A stretch of DNA of 64,000 bases from Gammaproteobacteria bacterium 45_16_T64 (GTDB lineage: Bacteria; Pseudomonadota; Gammaproteobacteria; Pseudomonadales; Ketobacteraceae): contig MABD01000051.1 in assembly GCA_002162955.1 (NCBI GenBank), positions 1 through 64,000 on the forward strand. The letters are read 5' to 3'. Shown here piece by piece: positions 19,245 to 27,615 of this stretch (the first letter of the stretch is position 1; each line of letters starts with the position of its first letter). The notes beneath the pieces are model-generated. The model saw only the letters and a program-made list of their open reading frames with translations. It searched no databases and had not been told where the DNA came from. The translations under genes and the position numbers were made by a program.

Positions 19245-19997
19245 ATGAAACGCAGACCATTCACATTTAGCGACCTATGCGAAGAATGCGAGGTACTCAC
19301 CTCTCCATATTCTCTTGATGGTCAGGATCTAGGGGTTAAGATTCTTATACCCACGAAACTCCAAAGCCAATACCCCTTCAACACAACCGCCTACGGTTTT
19401 CTGCAGCAGCTAAGAAACGAAATTTTTGAATTCGGTACCATTGAGTTTCCTCAACTTCAGGTGAATAAAACCAATCACACATTGGCTCAGCGTGCGCCAC
19501 ACGAACACCACTATAGCGACAACCACTACCTCACAGGACATTGCCAACACCCTCACCAAGATACCCCCCCTCTTCCGTCGGCATTTTGGCTGGGTGACAC
19601 TCGACGCTTCTACTCAACTTGGATCATTTCAAAGTATGGCCTTCAACAATACCTGGATTTATCCCAGTCAGAGCCCTCGCTCTCTGAGCTTGAACTCCAC
19701 AAGAGAGTAGTCACTGACAGCATCAATAATCATTCTGGCTTGTTACTCAACCGAGAGCCCGGCCTATTATTAATTGATAACAGCAATCACAGGTCCTTAT
19801 ATCACAGCCGAACATGCAATTTTGCAACGATCAATGAACATAATAGTCCTAAGCGCGATACTCCAATGTATGCGTACAACGAAACAGGGTTACTGCATTA
19901 TATCGACATACTGGATTCTCGCCGCGGCAGTGATCATCGATGCGACACGGATCGACAGGAGGTGATTGATTTTTTAAACAGCGACTCAAATCAATAA
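19245..19997 (+). CDS. Putative TauD/clavaminate-synthase-like 2OG oxygenase
   Basis: 250-residue protein that I place only tentatively. It carries His104-x-Asp106 in a His-rich stretch (HPHQDTPP), followed by a strand with Trp and Arg (FWLGDTRRFYSTWII). Near 173-189 the run GLLLIDNSNHRSLYHSRT resembles the distal His/Arg motif of TauD/CAS-like dioxygenases, normally of the form G-LLL-DN-----H-RT. Fe(II)/2-oxoglutarate use is inferred from these. The middle is shorter than in classical TauD enzymes. It is 156 bp upstream of the PETase-like lipoprotein gene on the same strand. There is no regulator beside it. Confidence 0.45.
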   Translation: MKRRPFTFSDLCEECEVLTSPYSLDGQDLGVKILIPTKLQSQYPFNTTAYGFLQQLRNEIFEFGTIEFPQLQVNKTNHTLAQRAPHEHHYSDNHYLTGHCQHPHQDTPPLPSAFWLGDTRRFYSTWIISKYGLQQYLDLSQSEPSLSELELHKRVVTDSINNHSGLLLNREPGLLLIDNSNHRSLYHSRTCNFATINEHNSPKRDTPMYAYNETGLLHYIDILDSRRGSDHRCDTDRQEVIDFLNSDSNQ

Positions 19998-20153
19998 CAT
20001 TGCACAGCACCCAGCAACAGGAAATAAAACCTAGAGTAGGTCCAGATCAAGCATCTGACCTGTTTATACAATTAATTGACATTGTACTGCGACATAATTC
20101 CTCAACGTAAACTTACACCGGTCGATAAATAGGCTACGTAGAGACAGTACTGC

Positions 20154-21011
20154 ATGATAGAGCACATACTCACAATACTTTCCATTATGGTACTACCCGT
20201 AGTACTGCTCGGTGGTTGTAGCGTTGTCGATGAAGGTCCCGCAGCGCTTGGACGGCACGATATTTGTCAATACAGTCAAGACCTTAATCATCCCGGCTAT
20301 CAAAGTGCCCAAATATCTTACCCCTGTGATCACGCATCAAAGCCATTTCCAGCGGTCACTGTTCTCGGCGGATATACCAATGTGAAAGAACATATGTATT
20401 GGCTTTCGCACCATATTGTCAGTCACGGCTACATAGTCATCACAATCACCCCCACCAGCGTATTCGGGCAACCCTCCATATGGGAAACAGCGCAACACGC
20501 TGGTATTGAAAAATTGCTAAGCGAAAACAATAATGCCAGTAGTCCAATCGCTGGAATTGTTAACCCTCATGCATTAGGTGTTATCGGCTTTTCTTTTGGC
20601 GGCAGCGCAGCGATCAAAATTGCCAGCAAGCTCGGTGATGATCTTCAAGTAGCCATCGGGATATCCCCACATATAGGTAACCCTGAAGATCGGGAATTTC
20701 CAACAATGACAGCATCTACACTACTTGTCAGTGGTAATAGGGATGCAACCGCATCCCCCGCAATGGTAACAGGCATTTATAACGGTCTTCCCGAACCTAC
20801 TAATCGCTTGTTCGCGCTATTAAATACCCCTGCGCATACCTCAGATACCGAATCCAACCGTAACAAGTATCAAACTCTCATCACTTCGTGGCTCAAGACT
20901 TATCTCGATGGAGATGATTGTTATTCGAGCTACCTCTATGGCACTAAACATTTACAGAATGAAAAAAACCATTGGTTCTCCAATTACCTCTCATCAAGAC
21001 ATATCCCTTAA
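20154..21011 (+). CDS. PETase/cutinase-like alpha/beta hydrolase, lipoprotein
   Basis: Probable exported serine esterase. The signal peptide ends in a lipobox (LLGGC, Cys22), so the enzyme is likely membrane-tethered in periplasm or on the surface. The fold tracks the polyesterase-lipase-cutinase family that includes Ideonella PETase: GGYTN with oxyanion Tyr74, SHGYIVITI, SSPI before the nucleophile elbow GFSFGGS (Ser147), acid Asp197 in GNRDATASP, His228 in PAHTSD, and the late WLKTYLDGDDCYSSYL. PETase has Trp beside the nucleophile; here it is Phe146. The natural substrate could be cutin-like polyester, lipid ester or polyhydroxyalkanoate-type polymer; activity on plastics is not shown. It converges with the MpaB-like oxygenase gene. 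Confidence 0.75.
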   Translation: MIEHILTILSIMVLPVVLLGGCSVVDEGPAALGRHDICQYSQDLNHPGYQSAQISYPCDHASKPFPAVTVLGGYTNVKEHMYWLSHHIVSHGYIVITITPTSVFGQPSIWETAQHAGIEKLLSENNNASSPIAGIVNPHALGVIGFSFGGSAAIKIASKLGDDLQVAIGISPHIGNPEDREFPTMTASTLLVSGNRDATASPAMVTGIYNGLPEPTNRLFALLNTPAHTSDTESNRNKYQTLITSWLKTYLDGDDCYSSYLYGTKHLQNEKNHWFSNYLSSRHIP

Positions 21012-21031
21012 AGAACTACCTAAGGTTTCGG

Positions 21032-22327
21032 TTAGTTTGATTCCATATTATAATTCTTATGGTTCGTACTATATTCTGCTTGCCCTTCCTTTTGGAGTTG
21101 TCGTAATACCTGGCGAACCGCATACCCATCAATGACTTTTCTTGCACCCGGCACTTTCTTTAACAGTGATAACGTGCCAAACCCTACGGCAACCGGTGCT
21201 AGCATAGTGACAAAACTCGCACCGTCGAACCTTGATGTTTCAACGCCCATAGTAGAGGACGTCTTATATCCAACAATTTTGTTGTACATGAACTGAGTCG
21301 CGTTAACGTCCAGACGATGCATAAGCCGATCATAAATCCCTTTTCCAGGACGGCGGTAGGCGTGAATCGTCGCATAATTGAGTTCCTTTCCACGATCATC
21401 AAACTTATGCCTTAACGTTGCCTGGCACATATTCCAGGTCTCAACTATTTGCTTTGGATCATCACTAAGAAATTGATCATGCATGCCTAATAAGTGTGCT
21501 AAGTATCGCGACTGTTCAACAACCGCCTTTTCATTTTTTGTAAATCCAGTGCCACGCCTTAGTGAACGTAACGCCACCATATAACACGGGGCTAGTGCTG
21601 CTCCCATTTGGTCTACTTGAGGTATCGGTACTCCGTAAACGGGGAAATCCCAAGTGTCGGATCGTTTTAACAAGTTGGTACGCACCATTGCATGCATAAC
21701 ACGGACTTTAATTGCAGACTGATAAGCAACACCACCTTTACGCATTGCCCCAGGTAACGTCGCCATTTTGAAGGTACTAATAGTTTCCTTCATTCGCTTC
21801 GCGGCCGATTCACTGGTTAATGCACCAGTGATCACCATAGGCAAACCTTGATAACCATTCACATACGTCATCATGAATGCTAATCGTACAAGCACTTCTC
21901 CCGCGACGGATGTCAATAATCGCGCCGCTTCTGCGGCTCGATCAATTTTCTCCCAGTCGACCCATTCAGGTTCTTCTTCTACTGAGCGTAGTAAGTTCAC
22001 CAACTCTATAGGAGGGTTGTCCACTGCATCGATGCCTTCTTCGACCGCCTGATCTAGCATTGCACGTACTTTTCGATAACCTAGTGTCGGTATTAGCGCA
22101 GCGACAGCATCGGCCAATGGATCCCCCATCAAGGTTAATTGGCGGAAAAACTCAACGTTATTGGCATCCGCAAGCAACTTATCAATTCGAGGGTTATTCT
22201 TAATTATACTGTTAGCACCAAGCTTCCTTCTAAATCGCTCGGGAGTAATGCCCAAGTCTAGTGATGCATATACATCAGGGGCTATAGATTGTTGCAGTTC
22301 ACTCACATCTCTTGTCGAATAACTCAT
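21032..22327 (-). CDS. DUF2236 oxygenase, MpaB / latex-clearing-protein-like
   Basis: 431-residue protein of the DUF2236 superfamily, which contains the haem b-dependent rubber oxygenase Lcp and MpaB-type oxidative cleavage enzymes. Visible family blocks are EPEWVDWEKIDRAAE near 140, FMMTYVNGYQ, a helix with KVRVMHAMVR, the GVPIPQVDQMGAALA stretch and SRYLAHLLGMHDQFL. No signal peptide is evident, whereas Lcp is secreted, so an intracellular oxidase of an isoprenoid, lipid or aldehyde is more likely. His in KVRVMH is a reasonable haem-ligand or base candidate, by inference. It ends 20 bp from the stop of the PETase-like gene. The substrate is unknown. Confidence 0.75.
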   Translation of the reverse strand: MSYSTRDVSELQQSIAPDVYASLDLGITPERFRRKLGANSIIKNNPRIDKLLADANNVEFFRQLTLMGDPLADAVAALIPTLGYRKVRAMLDQAVEEGIDAVDNPPIELVNLLRSVEEEPEWVDWEKIDRAAEAARLLTSVAGEVLVRLAFMMTYVNGYQGLPMVITGALTSESAAKRMKETISTFKMATLPGAMRKGGVAYQSAIKVRVMHAMVRTNLLKRSDTWDFPVYGVPIPQVDQMGAALAPCYMVALRSLRRGTGFTKNEKAVVEQSRYLAHLLGMHDQFLSDDPKQIVETWNMCQATLRHKFDDRGKELNYATIHAYRRPGKGIYDRLMHRLDVNATQFMYNKIVGYKTSSTMGVETSRFDGASFVTMLAPVAVGFGTLSLLKKVPGARKVIDGYAVRQVLRQLQKEGQAEYSTNHKNYNMESN

Positions 22328-22481
22328 AGGTCCCTACCTAACATCATCTCTTTAATATAGGGCCAACACGAAACCGGCCAGTTCTACAATTATAGAGCGG
22401 GGATCTCGAAAGGGGTATGACCAAATCTGATGAAATGACAATCGATTAGGTCACCCCCGTATTTAAGGTTGCTCCTAGGGT

Positions 22482-23243
22482 CTATCTGAGACCTCCATCG
22501 GTTTCAATACATCTCCCCGTAAAGTAGCTGTTTTCGAAGATAAACTGCACTGACTGCGCAATATGATCCACATCTCCTAATCGCTTAAGTGGAATCCCCG
22601 AAATCCAACGCTCACGTGCTTCAGGTTGAGTCGCTGCTAGCAATTCAGTATCGATAATGCCTGGCGCCACAGAGCCTGTACGGATGTTATAGCGAGAGAG
22701 TTCTTTTGCCCAAACCTCCGCCAAAGTCACTACCCCTGCCTTAGTGGCAGAATAATTGCTCAATCCATAACTACCACTACGAGCAACTGATGAAATATTC
22801 ACAATGACACCTTCCTCCACTCCCGCCTCGATCATGGCTGCGGCAGCTTCTCGGCCACATAAAAATACCCCTGTCAGATTGACGTCAATCACCGATTGCC
22901 ATTGCTGCAATGTCATTTTCTTCTCGACCTTGCCATTCCTTGCCTTAACGAGCAACGCATCTCGCGCAATGCCGGCATTATTGACCACGCCATGGAGCGT
23001 GCCATAGTCGGCGACAATATCCGTAAATAGTTGAATAACTTCAGATTCATTAGCTACATTAGCGCGATAAGATTTGGCCCGTCCCCCCACGTCTAGACAC
23101 TGCTGAACCGTTGTCGCTGAATGGGAGTCATCAATATCAACCACCGCTACACAAGCGCCCTGTTTCGCCAAACGCACCGCAATCGCCCGCCCCAATCCTT
23201 TCCCCGCTCCTGTCACGGCAACAACTTTATCCTGCAAATTCAT
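22482..23243 (-). CDS. Short-chain dehydrogenase/reductase, FabG-like
   Basis: 253-residue cytoplasmic NAD(P)H-dependent oxidoreductase of the classical SDR type. The cofactor loop is VTGAGKGLGRAIA (Gly-x3-Gly-x-Gly), the NNAGI motif follows near 88, and the catalytic Ser and YSATKAG (Tyr-x3-Lys) lie near 150-170. The C-terminus ends FTGRCIETDGGLR, typical of 3-oxoacyl-(acyl carrier protein or CoA) reductases. It could act in beta-oxidation or fatty acid or PHA metabolism. It lies downstream of the divergent hybrid kinase promoter region and 154 bp upstream of the MpaB-like gene. Specificity cannot be read from sequence. Confidence 0.92.
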   Translation of the reverse strand: MNLQDKVVAVTGAGKGLGRAIAVRLAKQGACVAVVDIDDSHSATTVQQCLDVGGRAKSYRANVANESEVIQLFTDIVADYGTLHGVVNNAGIARDALLVKARNGKVEKKMTLQQWQSVIDVNLTGVFLCGREAAAAMIEAGVEEGVIVNISSVARSGSYGLSNYSATKAGVVTLAEVWAKELSRYNIRTGSVAPGIIDTELLAATQPEARERWISGIPLKRLGDVDHIAQSVQFIFENSYFTGRCIETDGGLR

Positions 23244-23335
23244 CCTCTACCCCTAATTGACGTAAAACTCTCCGTTAGTCTATTCGAGACTATACTTAGA
23301 GCCTTAACTATTCATATTCCGCCAGAGCCATTTCT

Positions 23336-25723
23336 ATGATGCAGCGATTCGTCGCCCCAATCATATTATTATTGTTGTTTATACCAGACTGTTTACTGGC
23401 TAAGACGGCTCAGGCTGTTGACGCTATTACATTGGGTTCTCAAAACAACTATCTTAACATCGGAAAGCGGGTATTCGTATTAGAAGACATCAACAACCGC
23501 TATGATGTTAGTGAAATCCGCTCTCTCCCGCATAACCAGTTCACCCAAGGTCAAGATGAAAGCCTTAATTACGGCATCACCCAGTCGACCATGTGGGTGA
23601 AGTTTTCCGTGCTCGGCAATACCAAGAACGACCTTAACTATCTTCAAATTCGCAATGTATTTCTCGACAAAATAGACTTATATGTTTATCAAAGAGGTCG
23701 ATTGCAAAAAGAGTTCCATACCGGAGACAGTCGTCCAGGATCTCAGCGACCGATTAAAAGTAACTATTTCGTATTTCCAATCCCGTTATCCACTCTCCAC
23801 CCGGCCGACATCTACATTAGAATTATAGGGGATGGGACTATTTCTATTCCCTTATCCTTGTGGAAACCGCAACGTTTCCACGAAAAGCATCGATTAGAAT
23901 CCATCGTCATGGGGGGGTACTTTTTTTCGCTGACCATCATGATTTTGTATAACTTGTTCTTTTGGGCCTCTACTCGATTGCCCTCCTACCCTTTTTATCT
24001 TTTCTTTGCATTATCGATGCTATTTCTTCAAAGTGCATTACGGGGATACGGAATAGAGTTTATTTGGCCAGATCAGTTTTTTTTCCAGAACAGGGCTGTC
24101 CCTATATTAGGAATAGTCACCAATTTGTTCAGCATTCTATTCGCACGATCATTCCTGGAAACCAAACGCTATTTACCAAAATTAGACATGTTAATGCTCT
24201 CGGTAGCAATGATCTCAATACCACTGCTGCCATTTTTCTTTTTCACATCCACCGCTACCTCAACAACAGCCTTGGTGATCTATTCGATCATGCAATGTAC
24301 ATTAGCATTCTCTAGCGGCTTACTGTCATGGCGCGCGAACAATCCACTCGCAAAGTATTTTGTTATCGCATGGACAACGCTATTGTTTGGTGCGCTATCT
24401 ACCGTATTTGTATCCATTAAGGTTTTTCCAACAAATTTTTTTACCGAGCACCTCTTCTTGATAGGTTCCGTCGCTGAGCTCATCCTTTTTTCTTTTGCTT
24501 TAGCCCATAGAGTTAGCCTCATAGAGAATAAAGCCAAAACAACACTCCATATCGCCAATCGCGAATTACAACGCAGCAACCTTATTAAGGACGAATTCCT
24601 TGCCGCCATTAGCCACGAACTACGAACCCCAATGAACGGTGTCCAGGGCGCGTTAACACTAATTAATGAATCCGAAAAAAATGAGGACATATCAGAATAT
24701 ATTAACATTGCTGAACGTTCGGCGGAGCACATGATAGAGTTGATTAGCGCGGTTCTAAGCTACTCCGAAAGCGTTTCCGGAAACTTAGTTCTTAAGGAAC
24801 AGCACTTCCATTTATCCACACTATTAGAGCCTTGCATACGGGAATTCTCCATGCAATGTAAAGAAAAAGCCCTATCATTCAACCCAATTATCGATAGTGC
24901 ATGTGAGGAGAACTTTGAAGGAGATGCCGATAAAATAAAAATTATCACCTATCAGTTATTATCAAATGCCGTAAAATATACAGAAAGCGGCATCATAGAA
25001 TTTCACTTACATCTACCCAATAAAAAGTCTAATTCGTTACACATGACTATTCAAGATTCCGGTGACGGCATCAGTGATGAGCAGCAAGCCTATATCCTCA
25101 AGGGCATAAAAAAACCCAACGCCAACTATCATCAACTCAATCATGGCATAGGCATAGGCATCAAACTCTGCCGCTTCTTGATCAACATGATGGGTGGAAA
25201 ATTCTCTCTAAAATCAACACTTGGTGAAGGGACCCGTATCGATGTGGAGATTCCCATTCAACCTTTCCAATCGATTAGTCCCCAAGATCGCATTTCAACA
25301 CCATTAGCTATCGGGGTTACTACACCTGGACGCGCTTTTGATCCAACGACAAAAAGCATCCTTATTGTGGAAGATAATAAAGTGAACCAAATGGTACTTA
25401 AAGGGATCTTACGAAAAATGGGATACAAGATCAGTCTTGCTGAAAATGGAAAAATTGCCATCGGCCAACTCGAATCGCAAGATTTCGACTTAGTTTTCAT
25501 GGACCTTCAGATGCCAGTAATGGATGGATTCGAGGCAACAAAATATATTCGCAATACAGAAAGTACCTATAAAAATGTGCCTATCATCGCGATCACCGCC
25601 AACGCAATGAGTACCGATGAAGCAAAATGCCTGGCTATCGGTATGAATGCCTATATTCAAAAACCCGTCAGAAAGAGCATTCTGGTCGAAAAACTAAACA
25701 CAGTATTTCCCGTGATGAATTAA
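23336..25723 (+). CDS. 7TMR-DISM hybrid sensor histidine kinase
   Basis: Complete inner-membrane hybrid kinase of 795 residues: signal peptide (1-23), periplasmic 7TMR-DISMED2 sensing domain (about 40-180), seven membrane helices (about 190-395), HisKA with AISHELRTPMNG near 425, HATPase with intact N-box (QLLSNAVKYTES), DSGDGIS and GIGIGIKLC boxes, and a C-terminal receiver (about 675-790) with FMDLQMPVMDG and the KPV Lys. The ligand is probably a carbohydrate or other small molecule, as for DISM domains generally. Its phosphorelay partner is not in the window. Unlike the similar protein at 3805, every kinase motif is present. ATGATG at 23336 gives the start. Confidence 0.95.
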   Translation: MMQRFVAPIILLLLFIPDCLLAKTAQAVDAITLGSQNNYLNIGKRVFVLEDINNRYDVSEIRSLPHNQFTQGQDESLNYGITQSTMWVKFSVLGNTKNDLNYLQIRNVFLDKIDLYVYQRGRLQKEFHTGDSRPGSQRPIKSNYFVFPIPLSTLHPADIYIRIIGDGTISIPLSLWKPQRFHEKHRLESIVMGGYFFSLTIMILYNLFFWASTRLPSYPFYLFFALSMLFLQSALRGYGIEFIWPDQFFFQNRAVPILGIVTNLFSILFARSFLETKRYLPKLDMLMLSVAMISIPLLPFFFFTSTATSTTALVIYSIMQCTLAFSSGLLSWRANNPLAKYFVIAWTTLLFGALSTVFVSIKVFPTNFFTEHLFLIGSVAELILFSFALAHRVSLIENKAKTTLHIANRELQRSNLIKDEFLAAISHELRTPMNGVQGALTLINESEKNEDISEYINIAERSAEHMIELISAVLSYSESVSGNLVLKEQHFHLSTLLEPCIREFSMQCKEKALSFNPIIDSACEENFEGDADKIKIITYQLLSNAVKYTESGIIEFHLHLPNKKSNSLHMTIQDSGDGISDEQQAYILKGIKKPNANYHQLNHGIGIGIKLCRFLINMMGGKFSLKSTLGEGTRIDVEIPIQPFQSISPQDRISTPLAIGVTTPGRAFDPTTKSILIVEDNKVNQMVLKGILRKMGYKISLAENGKIAIGQLESQDFDLVFMDLQMPVMDGFEATKYIRNTESTYKNVPIIAITANAMSTDEAKCLAIGMNAYIQKPVRKSILVEKLNTVFPVMN

Positions 25724-25768
25724 GCCCCCAGCAATCAAAACAATCACCAGAGGCTCATGAGTCAAACG

Positions 25769-27280
25769 CTACAACGCATCCCCTTCAGCATCAACTGCGT
25801 TCAATTGATTCCCATCAGGTCCTTCTCCCTCTGGAATCCAGTCCGCCAAACATGCTCGATCCAACGCACACTCGTCTGTTAATGCCTCCAAAAACGAAAC
25901 CAACTGAGCAATCTGCGTATTATTCAACATAGGTGAAATAAACGGTGTCATACGAGCTTGCCTTTCTTGCTGCACTTTTTGCAAAGCCAATTGTGTATTT
26001 GCCTGAGCATCCGGGTACAACGTTTCGCAATCGGTGACACCCTCGTATTGCGGCAATTGACACCAAGCGCCCTGAGCAAAGAAATCCGTCACGGCTTGAT
26101 TGGGATTCACATAATGGCGTACCACTTGTTCCAAGGTTTCGTAACTTCCAGCATGACCATAAGGCCCAGTTAACGCAATATTTAACAATGATGCGGTTCG
26201 GAAACGATATCGGTCAGCGGGGTTGGCGGTTTCCCTTTCTCGGCCAAAGTCATCATTGTTACCATCACCTTTACCCGGCCCAATTTGAGGAAACGCGATG
26301 GTGTGATGTCGCTCATCACTCATAAGGTCTCCACTATGACAGCCTGAACAGCCTGCTCCACCCGCATTCACGGGAGTAAAAAACAATAGAGCACCTTCTT
26401 TTTGATCTTCAGTAAGCACTGTTCTATCGCCATTAACATATTGATGCCAAGGAGTATCCACAAACACCATTGAACGCTCAAATTCCCCAATAGCGTGCGC
26501 GATATTTTCAAAGGTTATTAAGGTTTCAGCATCTTCTGCACTGACGTAGGCAGTTTGAAATTCCTCTAGCCAAGTATTTGTCCCTAGCTCACCTTCACCT
26601 TCGCCATATCCACCAATACGGGCCGCAAGATGATCCCTAATTTCATCGTTGGTACTACCATCTTCAAACAAATCAGTCTTCATTTCATCGGTCGAGGTAA
26701 CGGGGAAACCCGCCTGCGCTGCAGGTAGATTAGCCCCTGCATCCAGGTCTGCTACACCTATATCGGTATCAGGGGTGCGAATAGGAGAGATACTGCCATT
26801 AGCCTTAGGCTCTTTACCCAAGCTTTCCACTCGGGAATCCAGGAACATACCGGAATCCCACAATCCCGCATTAAATACCGTCGGAGAATTTCTAGGCACC
26901 ACAGGGACACCCGCTGTATTCTCCCGGCCAAGACCAAGCAACTCAGGGTCTGTGGCATCGACACCCACGGGTAATGTTAGGCCATCGGCACCACCTAAGC
27001 TTGGGTGGTGACAGGACACACAGCCCGTATCAAAATTTCCACCCAGGCTTTTACTGTAAAATAGTTTCATGCCTAACTGCGGTAAAGCATCACCGATAAG
27101 GGGTAATTCACGACCTTCCGAGGGATCCCCAATAAGGTTTTGATCAACAATGAGGGCTTCAAGCGCTAGGTCTGCCTCTGTCGGCTCACTTTCCGCCACA
27201 CAACCCACCTGGAATACTGACATTGCCCCAATAATTGCAACGCTTAATAAGCGGCACCTATAAACAGACTCTTTCACCAT
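25769..27280 (-). CDS. Di-haem cytochrome c peroxidase / MauG-like protein
   Basis: Exported c-type di-haem protein of 503 residues. The N-terminus is a signal peptide with a possible lipobox (QVGC, Cys27). Haem-binding motifs are CVSCH (87-91) and CSGCH (311-315). Surrounding blocks such as NSPTVFNAGLWDSGMFLDSR and GPYGHAGSYETLEQVVRHY fit the bacterial cytochrome c peroxidase (CCP/MauG) family, which reduces H2O2 or oxidises a partner protein. Acidic stretches and insertions make it longer than typical CCP (about 350). It faces away from the catalase-like GlyGly-CTERM gene, a pairing that suggests peroxide handling in the envelope. It converges with the hybrid kinase gene. Confidence 0.9.
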   Translation of the reverse strand: MVKESVYRCRLLSVAIIGAMSVFQVGCVAESEPTEADLALEALIVDQNLIGDPSEGRELPLIGDALPQLGMKLFYSKSLGGNFDTGCVSCHHPSLGGADGLTLPVGVDATDPELLGLGRENTAGVPVVPRNSPTVFNAGLWDSGMFLDSRVESLGKEPKANGSISPIRTPDTDIGVADLDAGANLPAAQAGFPVTSTDEMKTDLFEDGSTNDEIRDHLAARIGGYGEGEGELGTNTWLEEFQTAYVSAEDAETLITFENIAHAIGEFERSMVFVDTPWHQYVNGDRTVLTEDQKEGALLFFTPVNAGGAGCSGCHSGDLMSDERHHTIAFPQIGPGKGDGNNDDFGRERETANPADRYRFRTASLLNIALTGPYGHAGSYETLEQVVRHYVNPNQAVTDFFAQGAWCQLPQYEGVTDCETLYPDAQANTQLALQKVQQERQARMTPFISPMLNNTQIAQLVSFLEALTDECALDRACLADWIPEGEGPDGNQLNAVDAEGDAL

Positions 27281-27615
27281 GACACCCTCTTCTCTATTTA
27301 TTGTTATTCCGGCCTACAAGACTAAGAAGCAAATACGCAAGAAAAAGGGAGCAATTGTGTAAACAATATGGAGTTAGGTTTATCTGGGGGAGCAATCGAC
27401 ATGCACCATCAACCTGTCATTATCTGTAACAAATTCAATACATAGGGATGTGCATCGCCTCTCATTCTTCTCGTTTAGAACTGATTTTGACCACTTCTCC
27501 CCTACTAAACGCAATATCGATCTATTAGGCTGATAGGGATAAAAATAATAAGTAATGCATACCGATCTTGACCTACTTTACCCAAACTCATTTACAAAAT
27601 AAAAAGGACATTTTC
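27281..27615. other. Divergent promoter region between peroxidase and catalase-like genes
   Basis: 335 bases that must contain both start regions. A purine-rich AAAAAGGAC at about 27601-27610 is the ribosome binding site of the plus-strand gene. I see AT-rich blocks (about 27540-27555) but no clear operator or OxyR-type pattern that I would defend. Confidence 0.35.
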
